From the NCBI RefSeq assembly GCF_000969835.1, contig NZ_KQ033912.1, positions 496,001 through 560,000 of the forward strand: a DNA stretch of 64,000 nucleotides, read 5' to 3'. Origin of the DNA: Parabacteroides goldsteinii DSM 19448 = WAL 12034. GTDB lineage: Bacteria > Bacteroidota > Bacteroidia > Bacteroidales > Tannerellaceae. Shown one piece after another: positions 18,533-26,038 of this stretch (position 1 is its first letter; each line of letters starts with the position of its first letter). The translations under genes and the position numbers were made by a program. The notes beneath the pieces were generated by a model. It was not told where the DNA came from. It did no database searches and worked only from the letters and a program-made list of their open reading frames with translations.

Positions 18533-18586
18533 AAAAGCATTAATAGACTAACCTGTGTCTACCTGCACCTGGTTAACTTCAGCTTC

Positions 18587-18594
18587 CAAATATA
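18587..18594 (-). promoter_or_regulatory. -7 box of the second sigma gene
   Basis: Minus-strand TATATTTG fits TAnnTTTG, about 55 bases before the sigma ATG. No clear TTTG at the -33 position; that region is occupied by the palindrome 18605-18642. Confidence 0.4.
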
Positions 18595-18604
18595 GCCATT
18601 TTTT

Positions 18605-18642
18605 TATTATATGCTTTTTTATTGAGCAAAAAGCATATAATA
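18605..18642. repeat. 15-bp perfect palindrome upstream of the sigma gene
   Basis: TATTATATGCTTTTT and AAAAAGCATATAATA separated by 8 bases. It covers the -33 region of the sigma promoter, so it could be an operator. It could also be a terminator between the macrodomain-like gene and the PUL, although a T-tract is missing on both sides. Confidence 0.55.
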
Positions 18643-18763
18643 CTTACCTCATAACAAACAAATACTCCATATGCAGTTAATACTTCCAATCCGGATAGCC
18701 ACAATTCGGAAAACGAGCACAACCAATGGTATATTATTTGTTTTTACTATGTTAATCAATCTA

Positions 18764-19156
18764 CTAACTCATCAAAACCTTCCAAAACCTTTCCGGAAGA
18801 TAAATGTTCCCGACCCAAATAGCCTCATTAAACAAAGGAGCAATTTCTTCCGGAAGAAAGCCAGCAATTCCACAACCGATTTCTGTTACCAGAAAAGTCA
18901 TTTCCGGATGTTGCTTTGCAAAACAGATAAAATCCTTTACATAAGGATCGATTTTATCCACACCGCCATGCATCGTTGGTATAGCATACGTTTGTCCCTG
19001 TAAACCGACACCTTGTCCCCATACGGCTCCCCATTTACGATAAGCCAGGAGAGCGGCACCTCCACCATGAGCTCCTGCCAAATTACTACCAAATACAAAA
19101 ATCTCATCCGGCTTCAAGTCCTGTATCCGATTGTTTGTTATGCGCTGTTTATACAT
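18764..19156 (-). CDS. Small macrodomain-like protein
   Basis: Cytosolic protein of 130 residues. The N-terminal FVFGSNLAGAHGGGAA (about 20-36) and later EIGCGIAGFLPEEIAPLF (about 93-110) resemble the glycine-rich nucleotide-binding loops of macrodomain-like proteins found in phages and in many Bacteroidetes. Such proteins bind or process ADP-ribose-type ligands, but I cannot assign a reaction. There is no signal peptide. Its ATG is one base from the stop of the upstream HU-like gene, so the two are probably co-transcribed. About 120 bases of its downstream region contain a short Cys-rich reading frame (GCARFPNCGYPDW) that ends at a stop and may be a gene remnant. Confidence 0.6.
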   Translation of the reverse strand: MYKQRITNNRIQDLKPDEIFVFGSNLAGAHGGGAALLAYRKWGAVWGQGVGLQGQTYAIPTMHGGVDKIDPYVKDFICFAKQHPEMTFLVTEIGCGIAGFLPEEIAPLFNEAIWVGNIYLPERFWKVLMS

Positions 19157-19157
19157 A

Positions 19158-19757
19158 CTATTCTTCCTGCTTATCCGCCGCCAGCAAATACATCACCTTA
19201 TTCCGATAGCCCACCTTGACGAGTACGCCTTCCTCCACGAACTTCTTCAGATCTATTTCCGCCCGGTAACGGCTACAACCAAATTCTTTAGCATAAGCAC
19301 GCGGAGTCACACTTTCCCAATGTTTCATGTATTTCAACAATTTATCTTTTAGTGTCTCCCTGTTATCAAGTATCTTTTTATCTTTTTCAAACTCCAGATC
19401 GATTTTCCTTAACTTTTTTCGTAGAGAAGTGGAACAACGGTAATTAATTCCATCTACGTAAACCGTTCCCTTGTTTCCGTTTTCTTTATTCGGAGTAGTT
19501 TTCAATGATGGCGAGAAATACCCCAGATCATCCAACTCGATATGGCAGCCGTCCTCCAGGGCCAGTTCGACCACCCAGGCAAATGAATCCAAGACACTTT
19601 TGACTTCTGCCGACGATACAGCAGAACGTTCGCTTATCAACCTGCAAACTTTTTCCAGATTATAAGTTCCCCTGCTGATCGCACGGGCATGTGTCAACCG
19701 CATGCCTTTACGTCCATTCGGCTTCGGCGTGTAGTAAGCTTTAAATTTTATTGACAT
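19158..19757 (-). CDS. HU-like DNA-binding protein (HU-related/HIG type)
   Basis: Protein of 199 residues. Residues 1-125 match the Bacteroidetes HU-related domain (MSIKFKAYYTPKPNGR, LISERSAVSSAEVKSVLDS, HIELDDLGYFSPSL), which has a longer N-terminus than classical HU. The C-terminal 70 residues are charged and contain a possible winged-helix segment (PRAYAKEFGCSRYRAEIDLKKF, then VLVKVGYRNKVMYLL), which most members of the family lack as far as I recall. The start MSIKFK at 19757 is the family start; an in-frame ATG at 19790 would add 11 residues. A cluster of palindromes and 22-bp phased repeats lies directly upstream (19801-19917) and is a natural place for self-regulation. Confidence 0.8.
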   Translation of the reverse strand: MSIKFKAYYTPKPNGRKGMRLTHARAISRGTYNLEKVCRLISERSAVSSAEVKSVLDSFAWVVELALEDGCHIELDDLGYFSPSLKTTPNKENGNKGTVYVDGINYRCSTSLRKKLRKIDLEFEKDKKILDNRETLKDKLLKYMKHWESVTPRAYAKEFGCSRYRAEIDLKKFVEEGVLVKVGYRNKVMYLLAADKQEE

Positions 19758-19800
19758 GGTATTATTTATTTGGTTACATACTCTTTTCATCTATATGCCT

Positions 19801-19818
19801 TACTAATTTGAATTAGTA
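19801..19818. promoter_or_regulatory. 18-bp perfect palindrome upstream of the HU-like gene
   Basis: TACTAATTTGAATTAGTA: two 8-base arms with a 2-base centre, 43 bases upstream of the chosen HU-like start. It has the size and symmetry of a dimer operator. Confidence 0.5.
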
Positions 19819-19833
19819 CGGCAGGTAATCAAT

Positions 19834-19917
19834 GGTTGATAATCCTCGGCCGTTTGGCTCACAATTATCGACCGATTGGCACATAATTATCAACCAAACG
19901 GCCGACAATTATCAGCC
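19834..19917. repeat. 22-bp phased direct repeats nested in a 24-bp inverted repeat
   Basis: Three copies of ATTATCrrCC begin at 19864, 19886 and 19908, exactly 22 bases (two helical turns) apart, with one inverted copy GGTTGATAAT at 19834-19843. The outer copies belong to a 24-bp inverted repeat (19834-19857 against 19894-19917, 21 of 24 bases matching) that includes CGGCCGTTTGG / CCAAACGGCCG. The 345-base gap 19791-20135 between the divergent HU-like and DUF5063 genes holds this cluster, the palindrome 19801-19818 and the promoter at 20092. I see nothing coding in it. Confidence 0.7.
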
Positions 19918-20056
19918 GCTAAATCCATTAGCATCAAAGATACAACAGAAAGGGAGAAATTATCCTCCTGAACGCTTATATTTTATTGTTTCCCACGTAT
20001 TCTCTTTAACACACACGAAAATTTTCTCATCGACATCCTCTTATTAGACCTTAATA

Positions 20057-20071
20057 AGAATTAATAATTCT
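20057..20071. repeat. Short palindrome near the DUF5063 promoter
   Basis: AGAATTAATAATTCT, 7-base arms around one central base, about 20 bases before the TACTTTTG box. Possible operator; AT-rich, so chance is not excluded. Confidence 0.3.
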
Positions 20072-20091
20072 GATTATCGCAATATATTTCT

Positions 20092-20099
20092 TACTTTTG
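20092..20099 (+). promoter_or_regulatory. -7 box of the DUF5063 operon
   Basis: TACTTTTG fits TAnnTTTG and lies 37 bases before the ATG at 20136. The -33 element is poor. Confidence 0.45.
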
Positions 20100-20135
20100 C
20101 AAGTTAGAAATCATAGGTATACTATAAGAAGTAGC

Positions 20136-20681
20136 ATGGAAAAGGAGAATAATCCCATATATGAACGCAATACGCTGGAGTTTGTAACTGTAGCGCTGGA
20201 ATTTTGTACATTTGTTGAAACAGCCGGACAAAACGGCCTTTTTGATTTTATAGATAAAGGAATCAAGCTGTTACCTCTGCTCTATCTGAAGGCGACACTA
20301 TTACCGGAAGCGGAAGTGGACGACGAAGATGACGAACCGGAACTGACTGTTACGGAAGATATGTACGAAGCCGTGCGGACCCGTATTGCCGCCCTGCTGG
20401 GAGAAAAAGACTCTTACCTGGAGACATTTCATCCGGATATGCAATATAGCGACACGCCAATCGCTGCATTTGTTTCGGAAAACCTAGCGGATGTTTACCA
20501 AGACACAGGAAATTTTGTTTCACTTTTTCGACAGGGAAATGAGGAAGTCATGCTTCAGGCTATTGCTTTATGCCGCGCCAATTTCCAGGAGTTCTGGGGA
20601 CAGCAACTCTTAAATGCACTGAAAGCGCTTCACGCTATCCGTTACAGCGATGAAGAAATTATTGAAACGAACGAGGAATGA
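20136..20681 (+). CDS. DUF5063 family protein
   Basis: Acidic, mostly helical cytosolic protein of 181 residues (MEKENNPIYERNTLEFVTVALEF, with an acidic stretch EVDDEDDEPELT at about 75). It matches my recollection of the DUF5063 family, whose function is unknown. The ATG at 20136 is used; a TTG 39 bases upstream overlaps the promoter box. Its stop overlaps the start of the exonuclease gene by four bases, so the two are translationally coupled and probably act in the same RNA or translation-related process. Confidence 0.75.
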   Translation: MEKENNPIYERNTLEFVTVALEFCTFVETAGQNGLFDFIDKGIKLLPLLYLKATLLPEAEVDDEDDEPELTVTEDMYEAVRTRIAALLGEKDSYLETFHPDMQYSDTPIAAFVSENLADVYQDTGNFVSLFRQGNEEVMLQAIALCRANFQEFWGQQLLNALKALHAIRYSDEEIIETNEE

Positions 20682-21262
20682 TGACACAATACACACACAC
20701 AATAACAAAAGAAGAGATATCACTTCTTGAAATAGAAGAATTTCCGGGACGGATCCTTGTTATCGACACCGAAAAGGATGCCGATAAAGCCGTCAGCTAT
20801 TTAACCCAGTTCGAAGCGGTTGGCTTCGATACGGAAACACGTCCCAGTTTTAAAAAGGGGACACGCTATAAGATTTCGTTGATGCAGATTTCGACAGATG
20901 AGGCTTGCTTCCTGTTCCGGTTGAACAGAATCGGTATTCCGCAATCGCTTGAAGATTTTCTGGTTAACGATAAAATATTAAAAATCGGGTTATCCCTGCG
21001 CGATGATTTCGGTGCCATGCGGAAGCGGACGGATATCAAACCGGCCAACTTTCTGGATTTGCAGAATTATGTGGGACAATTCGGTATCGAGGATGCCAGC
21101 CTGCAAAAGATCTACGCGATCCTTTTCGATAAGAAAATATCGAAAGGCCAGCGCCTGAGCAACTGGGAAGCCGATGTGCTGACCGAACAACAAAAGAAAT
21201 ATGCAGCCCTGGACGCCTGGGCTTGTCTGAAAATTTACAACCAATTGAATCAAGATAAATAA
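20678..21262 (+). CDS. RNase D-like 3'-5' exonuclease domain protein
   Basis: Protein of 194 residues with the DnaQ/DEDDy exonuclease core alone. Motif I is GFDTETRP (Asp and Glu metal ligands, about residue 50). Motif II is around GLSLRDDFG. Motif III is YAALDAWACLKIYNQL near the C-terminus, with the Tyr of the DEDDy subtype. No HRDC domain follows, so it is shorter than RNase D and resembles single-domain bacterial homologues. Likely substrate is RNA or DNA 3' ends; the rRNA methyltransferase gene two bases downstream favours RNA. Confidence 0.85.
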   Translation: MMTQYTHTITKEEISLLEIEEFPGRILVIDTEKDADKAVSYLTQFEAVGFDTETRPSFKKGTRYKISLMQISTDEACFLFRLNRIGIPQSLEDFLVNDKILKIGLSLRDDFGAMRKRTDIKPANFLDLQNYVGQFGIEDASLQKIYAILFDKKISKGQRLSNWEADVLTEQQKKYAALDAWACLKIYNQLNQDK

Positions 21263-21264
21263 GA

Positions 21265-22449
21265 ATGAACTATTGTAAAATCTTTCTCAAACCGAAAAAG
21301 GAAGAATCGTTGTTGCGCTTCCATCCGTGGGTGTTCTCCGGAGCTATCCAAAGCATTGAAGGGAATCCTGAAGAGGGCGACCTGGTAAAGGTGTACGGAA
21401 CGAACCAGCGTTTTCTGGCTATCGGCCATTATCAGATAGGCAGCATTGCCGTACGTATCTTATCGTTCAAACCGATTACGATCGATGCGGATTTTTGGGT
21501 AGAACGTATCCGCGTGGCTTATGCTATTCGCCGCGAACTGGGACTGGCAGGTGTGGAAAACAATAATACTTTTCGCCTGATTCATGGGGAAGGAGATAAT
21601 CTTCCGGGACTCGTTATCGACATGTATGCCCATACGGCTGTTATGCAGGCGCATTCGGTCGGTATGCATTATGCCCGCCACGAAATTGCCGAAGCGTTAA
21701 AAACGGTACTGGGAGATACTTTACAGAACATTTATTATAAATCGGAAGCGACTCTTCCTTATAAAGCCAATCTCGGCAGTGAGGACGGTTACCTATATGG
21801 CGGAGAAGTAGAGGATATTGCAACAGAAAACGGACTGAAGTTCTGTGTGGACTGGCAGAAAGGCCAAAAGACCGGTTTCTTTGTGGACCAGCGCGAAAAC
21901 CGTTCTTTGCTGGAGCGGTATGCCAAAGGTCATTCGGTGCTGAACATGTTTTGCTACACCGGAGGATTTTCGTTCTATGCGATGCGTGGCGGTGCCGAAG
22001 TGGTTCATTCGGTAGACAGTTCGGCCAAAGCGATTTCACTGACAAATAAAAATGTAGAATTGAACTTCCCTGGCGACCTGCGACATAAGGCTTTTGCGGA
22101 AGATGCCTTCAAATATCTGGAAAAGATGGGTAGCAATTACGACCTGATCATTCTGGACCCGCCAGCCTTTGCCAAGCATAAGAACGTGCTCCGCAATGCT
22201 TTGCAAGGATACCGTAAACTAAACGCGATCGCTTTTGAAAAGATTAAACCGGGAGGTATTTTATTTACTTTCTCCTGTTCGCAGGTTGTCAGTAAAGAGA
22301 ATTTCCGCCTGGCCGTATTCAGTGCCGCTGCACAATCCGGACGTAGCGTCCGTATCCTGCATCAGCTGACGCAACCGGCCGATCATCCGGTAAACATCTA
22401 TCATCCGGAAGGGGAATATCTGAAAGGACTGGTTTTATACGTGGAATAA
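21265..22449 (+). CDS. Class I SAM-dependent rRNA (cytosine-C5) methyltransferase, RlmI/COG1092 type
   Basis: Protein of 394 residues. An N-terminal PUA domain at about 1-75 (LRFHPWVFSGAIQSIEG) is followed by a Rossmann methyltransferase domain: NMFCYTGGFSFYAMRGGA (SAM-binding loop), VHSVDSSAKAI (acidic ribose contact), LIILDPPAFAKHK (motif IV) and FTFSCSQVV (motif VI with Cys). RlmI of E. coli methylates C1962 of 23S rRNA at C5; the same target is plausible but not shown here. It is the third gene of a compact operon and ends at a bidirectional terminator facing gdhA. Confidence 0.9.
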   Translation: MNYCKIFLKPKKEESLLRFHPWVFSGAIQSIEGNPEEGDLVKVYGTNQRFLAIGHYQIGSIAVRILSFKPITIDADFWVERIRVAYAIRRELGLAGVENNNTFRLIHGEGDNLPGLVIDMYAHTAVMQAHSVGMHYARHEIAEALKTVLGDTLQNIYYKSEATLPYKANLGSEDGYLYGGEVEDIATENGLKFCVDWQKGQKTGFFVDQRENRSLLERYAKGHSVLNMFCYTGGFSFYAMRGGAEVVHSVDSSAKAISLTNKNVELNFPGDLRHKAFAEDAFKYLEKMGSNYDLIILDPPAFAKHKNVLRNALQGYRKLNAIAFEKIKPGGILFTFSCSQVVSKENFRLAVFSAAAQSGRSVRILHQLTQPADHPVNIYHPEGEYLKGLVLYVE

Positions 22450-22465
22450 AAAAATTGTATTTAAT

Positions 22466-22496
22466 AAAAAAGGGAGCCATTTTTGACTCCCTTTTT
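22466..22496. terminator. Bidirectional terminator between the methyltransferase gene and gdhA
   Basis: GGGAG / CTCCC stem flanked by six A on the left and five T on the right, so it works for both convergent genes. Confidence 0.8.
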
Positions 22497-22536
22497 CCAT
22501 GACCAAAATCTATATGGTAACCGACATTTCTGTCAA

Positions 22537-23871
22537 TTATAAGATACCTTGCGCCATCATAGCTTTTGCAACCTTCATGAAGCCGGCCACATTTGCACCC
22601 TTCACGTAGTTTACAGTTCCGTCAGCCTGTGTTCCGTATTTTACACACTGTTCGTGGATAGACTTCATGATACCTTTCAGCTTTTCGTCTACTTCTTCTC
22701 TTGTCCAGCTCAGCTTCATTGCATTCTGAGTCATTTCCAGACCTGATACGGAAACACCACCGGCGTTAGCAGCCTTACCCGGAGCATACAGGATCTTAGC
22801 TTCCAGGAATGCATCGATAGCTTCCGGAGTAGAAGGCATGTTTGCACCTTCCGATACAGCGAAACAACCGTTAGCCAACAATGTCTTGGCATCGTCACCG
22901 TTCAATTCGTTCTGAGTTGCACTCGGCATGGCGATGTCACATTTTTCACCCCAGGGACGGCCACCCTGAACATATTTGCAGCCATATTTTTCTGCATATT
23001 CGCGGATACGTCCACGATAGAGGTTCTTCAATTCCATGATATAATCCAGTTTCTCACGGTCGATACCGTCCGGATCATAGATATAACCGTCAGAGTCAGA
23101 CATAGTAACCGGCTTAGCACCCAGTTCGATCAGTTTTTCAACCGTATACTGAGCTACGTTACCTGAACCTGAAACAGCAACCACTTTACCTTTAATGTCG
23201 ATGTTACGAGTCTTCAGCATTTCCAGCAGGAAGTAAACGTTACCGTAACCTGTTGCTTCCGGACGAATCAGTGAACCACCGAATTCGATACCTTTACCTG
23301 TGAATGTACCTGTGTTTTCGCGGGCCAGCTTTTTGTACATACCATACATATAAGCAACTTCACGTCCGCCAACACCTATATCACCGGCAGGAACGTCTGT
23401 ATCCGGACCAATGTGACGCCACAATTCCATAACGAAAGCCTGGCAGAAACGCATGATTTCAGCATTTGATTTGCCACGCGGGCTGAAGTCGGCACCACCT
23501 TTACCACCACCCATCGGCAGTGTAGTCAATGAGTTCTTGAAAGTCTGTTCGAAAGCCAGGAACTTAAGGATCGATTGATTTACAGAAGCATGGAAACGGA
23601 TACCGCCTTTGTACGGGCCGATCACGTTGTTATGCTGGATACGGTAACCCATGTTTGTCTGTACCTGTCCTTTATCGTCTACCCATGTTACGCGGAATGA
23701 GAAAATGCGATCAGGAATACAAAGACGTTCGATCAAGTTGCTCTTTTCAAATTCAGGATGTTCGTTATAGGCTTCTTCAATTGTGCCTAAAACTTCAGCA
23801 ACTGCCTGATGATACTCGGGTTCGTTAGGAAATCTTCTCTTTAAGTTGTCTAAAACTTCATTTGCCTTCAT
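22537..23871 (-). CDS. gdhA: NAD(P)-dependent glutamate dehydrogenase, hexameric type
   Basis: Cytosolic enzyme of 444 residues interconverting 2-oxoglutarate plus ammonium and glutamate. The length is normal for the bacterial hexameric S_50-II subfamily. Visible motifs: GPYKGGIRFH and LTTLPMGGGKGGADFSP (substrate site with the catalytic Lys), DVPAGDIGVGGREVAYMYG (with the catalytic Asp), and the dinucleotide fold starting VVAVSGSGNVAQY (GxGxxA form). In Bacteroidales it is a main ammonia-assimilating enzyme. It is monocistronic, with a consensus promoter and a hairpin at the predicted 5' end (23914-23932). Confidence 0.98.
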   Translation of the reverse strand: MKANEVLDNLKRRFPNEPEYHQAVAEVLGTIEEAYNEHPEFEKSNLIERLCIPDRIFSFRVTWVDDKGQVQTNMGYRIQHNNVIGPYKGGIRFHASVNQSILKFLAFEQTFKNSLTTLPMGGGKGGADFSPRGKSNAEIMRFCQAFVMELWRHIGPDTDVPAGDIGVGGREVAYMYGMYKKLARENTGTFTGKGIEFGGSLIRPEATGYGNVYFLLEMLKTRNIDIKGKVVAVSGSGNVAQYTVEKLIELGAKPVTMSDSDGYIYDPDGIDREKLDYIMELKNLYRGRIREYAEKYGCKYVQGGRPWGEKCDIAMPSATQNELNGDDAKTLLANGCFAVSEGANMPSTPEAIDAFLEAKILYAPGKAANAGGVSVSGLEMTQNAMKLSWTREEVDEKLKGIMKSIHEQCVKYGTQADGTVNYVKGANVAGFMKVAKAMMAQGIL

Positions 23872-23913
23872 AAGAACTGTTTATTTAGAATGTTATACCA
23901 ATTTGCTAGTTAG

Positions 23914-23932
23914 CGTTCTTCTTTTAAGAACG
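23914..23932. promoter_or_regulatory. Hairpin at the predicted 5' end of the gdhA mRNA
   Basis: Perfect 7-bp arms CGTTCTT / AAGAACG with a 5-base loop, just after the -7 box. It may stabilise the 5' end of the transcript or serve as an operator. Confidence 0.5.
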
Positions 23933-23935
23933 TCG

Positions 23936-23966
23936 CAAAGGTAAGCCATTTTTTCAAACCGGCAAA
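23936..23966 (-). promoter_or_regulatory. gdhA: gdhA promoter
   Basis: Minus strand TTTG (23966-23963), exactly 19 bases, TACCTTTG (23943-23936): a full match to the Bacteroidetes promoter consensus, about 65 bases upstream of the ATG. Confidence 0.75.
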
Positions 23967-24033
23967 TATTTGAAAGAAAAAATGATAAAAAAATATCGAA
24001 ATGATATTTTAAAGAGGCAAACGTGACTAAATG

Positions 24034-24216
24034 TCACTCATTTCTACGTTTTATGTTTTTATAGACAGGAACGAACACAATGATAGCGGACGCTACCAAG
24101 GCAAAAACCACATCAAAGGTTATCTTTTCACTGTAAACAAGCAGCATGTAGGCCAAAACACCCCATAAAAGAGTGAGACACACCGCCTGACTATTTGTTA
24201 TCTTTCTACGGGCCAT
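24034..24216 (-). CDS. Small two-helix membrane protein
   Basis: 60 residues with two hydrophobic segments (AVCLTLLWGVLAYMLLVY and VVFALVASAIIVFVPVY) and basic ends. Not recognised as a named family. It starts 13 bases after the DUF2007 gene and lies at the end of the hem cluster. Its gene-like spacing and clean membrane topology support it as real. Confidence 0.65.
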   Translation of the reverse strand: MARRKITNSQAVCLTLLWGVLAYMLLVYSEKITFDVVFALVASAIIVFVPVYKNIKRRNE

Positions 24217-24229
24217 CGGTTACATTTTT

Positions 24230-24628
24230 TTAGTTAGACGAGATTTGTGATCCAAAAAAGATCAATAATACCAAAAACACAGCAATAATCACAAATAAGA
24301 TGACAATTTGCTTCTCTAACGTGTAATTACGAAGAAAAGGGATATGACGGGCCCATCCGGCTACGACCTGTATCTGCTCTGGTTCTTCATCCTCCGCAGG
24401 AATGTCGTACCCACCGGCTTCCATCACCTCCAACGCCCGGGGCACATCGCTTTCAAGCACCTCTACACGGGCACCGCCAACATCTATATAACCCGCCATC
24501 AGTTGACTGCTATATTCGTTCCTCAAATAACATTCGATATCTTCCGACCTGAGCAAAGCGATCAGTGTCTGGGCCTCTGCCGGATATTGAAACCGGGCTA
24601 TTTCGACCATTTTATCCGTATCATCCAT
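24230..24628 (-). CDS. DUF2007-type protein with C-terminal membrane anchor
   Basis: 132 residues. The N-terminal 65 residues follow the DUF2007 pattern (RFQYPAEAQTLIALLRSEDIECYLRN, then VEVLESDVPRALEVME), an ACT-like alpha/beta fold sometimes called putative signal-transducing. A single hydrophobic helix near the C-terminus (QIVILFVIIAVFLVLLIFF) anchors it, leaving the folded part in the cytosol. Ligand unknown. Positioned between hemG and a small membrane protein, all on one strand. Confidence 0.75.
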   Translation of the reverse strand: MDDTDKMVEIARFQYPAEAQTLIALLRSEDIECYLRNEYSSQLMAGYIDVGGARVEVLESDVPRALEVMEAGGYDIPAEDEEPEQIQVVAGWARHIPFLRNYTLEKQIVILFVIIAVFLVLLIFFGSQISSN

Positions 24629-24663
24629 GAATAGATCTTTTCTGCAAAGAAAAGGATTTTGAC

Positions 24664-26037
24664 TTACATGAGCAAGTTTTCAGCAATACCAGTCGCCTGC
24701 CGGATACGGTCGGCCATGCCGATACCACCTTTCATATTACCGGCCAGTATCAGTCCGGGATAACGTGCCTCCAACTGATCGATCGTAGCGAAACGTTCGC
24801 CGCTGCTCAGGCCATACTGCGGTATTGCATGCGGGTGGCGAAAAATACGGATCATATCCGGTTGCACCTGAATAGGAAATTTCAGCATTGCATGAAATTC
24901 ATGTGTGATCAGCCCCTTTAGTTCATCATCGGTTAAACGGGTCAGTTCCGCCCGCTTGACGCCACCGATAAAGAAAGAAAAGAGCGCTCCTTCTTTCGGT
25001 GCGCGATTATCGAAACAGGCAGCCGGGAAAAGAATCCCCAGCACATCTTTCTTTTCGCAGGAAGGGACCAGTCCGCCAAAAGCGTTAAAACGCAAACTCC
25101 CGGTATTACGAATGCCGACACTCGCCTGTATTACCGGAGCATATTGCAGGTTACTGATCTTATCCATATCTTCCCGGGGAATGAACGGCAGCAGGTCAGG
25201 CAAGGTATAGGCACCGCTCGTCGTTACGACCTTATTGGCATGCATAAGTTGTTCGCCTTCGGAAGTCGTATAAGTAGCCAGCCAGCCTTTTTCGGACGGA
25301 CGGACCGTCACGCCGGAAGCCGACAAGGTGATATTCCGGGAACCGATAGCCTCTGCCATCGCTTTCGCCAGATTCTCCAAACCACCGGCAGCGGAGAAAA
25401 CCTTTTTGGTTGCCAATCGGTCACGGTCTGTTTTAGGCAGCCGGGCTTTGGCAATCGTGCCTTTGATAAATCCTCCGTATTGCTGTTCCAGGTTATACAA
25501 TTTAGGTAAAGCATAACGGGTAATAAGTTTCAGCGGATCGCCGGCATAAACACCGGAGAGGAACGGGTCTACGGCATAATTCAGGAATGACTTTCCCAAA
25601 CGGCGGGCAGCCAGTTCACCGACCGATTCATCGGGATTCGTACCTTTTGCCCGGAAAGGTTCGCCCAGGATACGGAATTTATCGCCGAGAGTAAACAACG
25701 GGGTTGTTATTGCACTCAACAAGCCGGAAGGTAATGCACGGAAAGAGTTTCCTTTCCAGATCAGGCGGCGTTTGGCCTCTTCATGGGCCGTTTCCAATTG
25801 ACAGGCAGGCGACAAGGCTTCAAACAGTTCGGCGACCTCGGGATAGGATATCACTCCGGTATTCGGTCCGCTTTCAAAAACGAACCCGTCTTCACGGAAG
25901 GTATGTATTTGCCCGCCTACCCGGTTACTACATTCCAGGATATGTACCTGTTTTCCTCCGCGGGTCAGCCGGAAGGCGGTAGTCAGACCGGTCAGTCCGG
26001 CTCCGATAACCAGAATATCCGTATTATGTTGTTCCAT
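24664..26037 (-). CDS. hemG: Protoporphyrinogen/coproporphyrinogen oxidase (HemY/CgoX type)
   Basis: FAD-dependent oxidase of 457 residues that removes six electrons from a porphyrinogen. The dinucleotide-binding GAGLTG is at residues 12-17 and is followed by LECSNRVGGQIHTF. C-terminal FAD contacts are seen in LILAGNMKGGIGMADRIRQ. It is preceded by hemN with a one-base gap, which makes protoporphyrinogen IX the likely substrate. The length and motifs belong to the oxygen-dependent HemY family; in an anaerobe another electron acceptor must be used. The alternative, a coproporphyrinogen oxidase, cannot be excluded from sequence alone. I use the symbol hemG as commonly applied in this phylum. 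Confidence 0.92.
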   Translation of the reverse strand: MEQHNTDILVIGAGLTGLTTAFRLTRGGKQVHILECSNRVGGQIHTFREDGFVFESGPNTGVISYPEVAELFEALSPACQLETAHEEAKRRLIWKGNSFRALPSGLLSAITTPLFTLGDKFRILGEPFRAKGTNPDESVGELAARRLGKSFLNYAVDPFLSGVYAGDPLKLITRYALPKLYNLEQQYGGFIKGTIAKARLPKTDRDRLATKKVFSAAGGLENLAKAMAEAIGSRNITLSASGVTVRPSEKGWLATYTTSEGEQLMHANKVVTTSGAYTLPDLLPFIPREDMDKISNLQYAPVIQASVGIRNTGSLRFNAFGGLVPSCEKKDVLGILFPAACFDNRAPKEGALFSFFIGGVKRAELTRLTDDELKGLITHEFHAMLKFPIQVQPDMIRIFRHPHAIPQYGLSSGERFATIDQLEARYPGLILAGNMKGGIGMADRIRQATGIAENLLM

Positions 26038-26038
26038 A

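Noticed and set aside
18643..18763. Zinc-finger gene fragment (GCARFPNCGYPDW frame)
   Set aside because: Only about 18 codons between stops; suggestive but too short to call as a feature.
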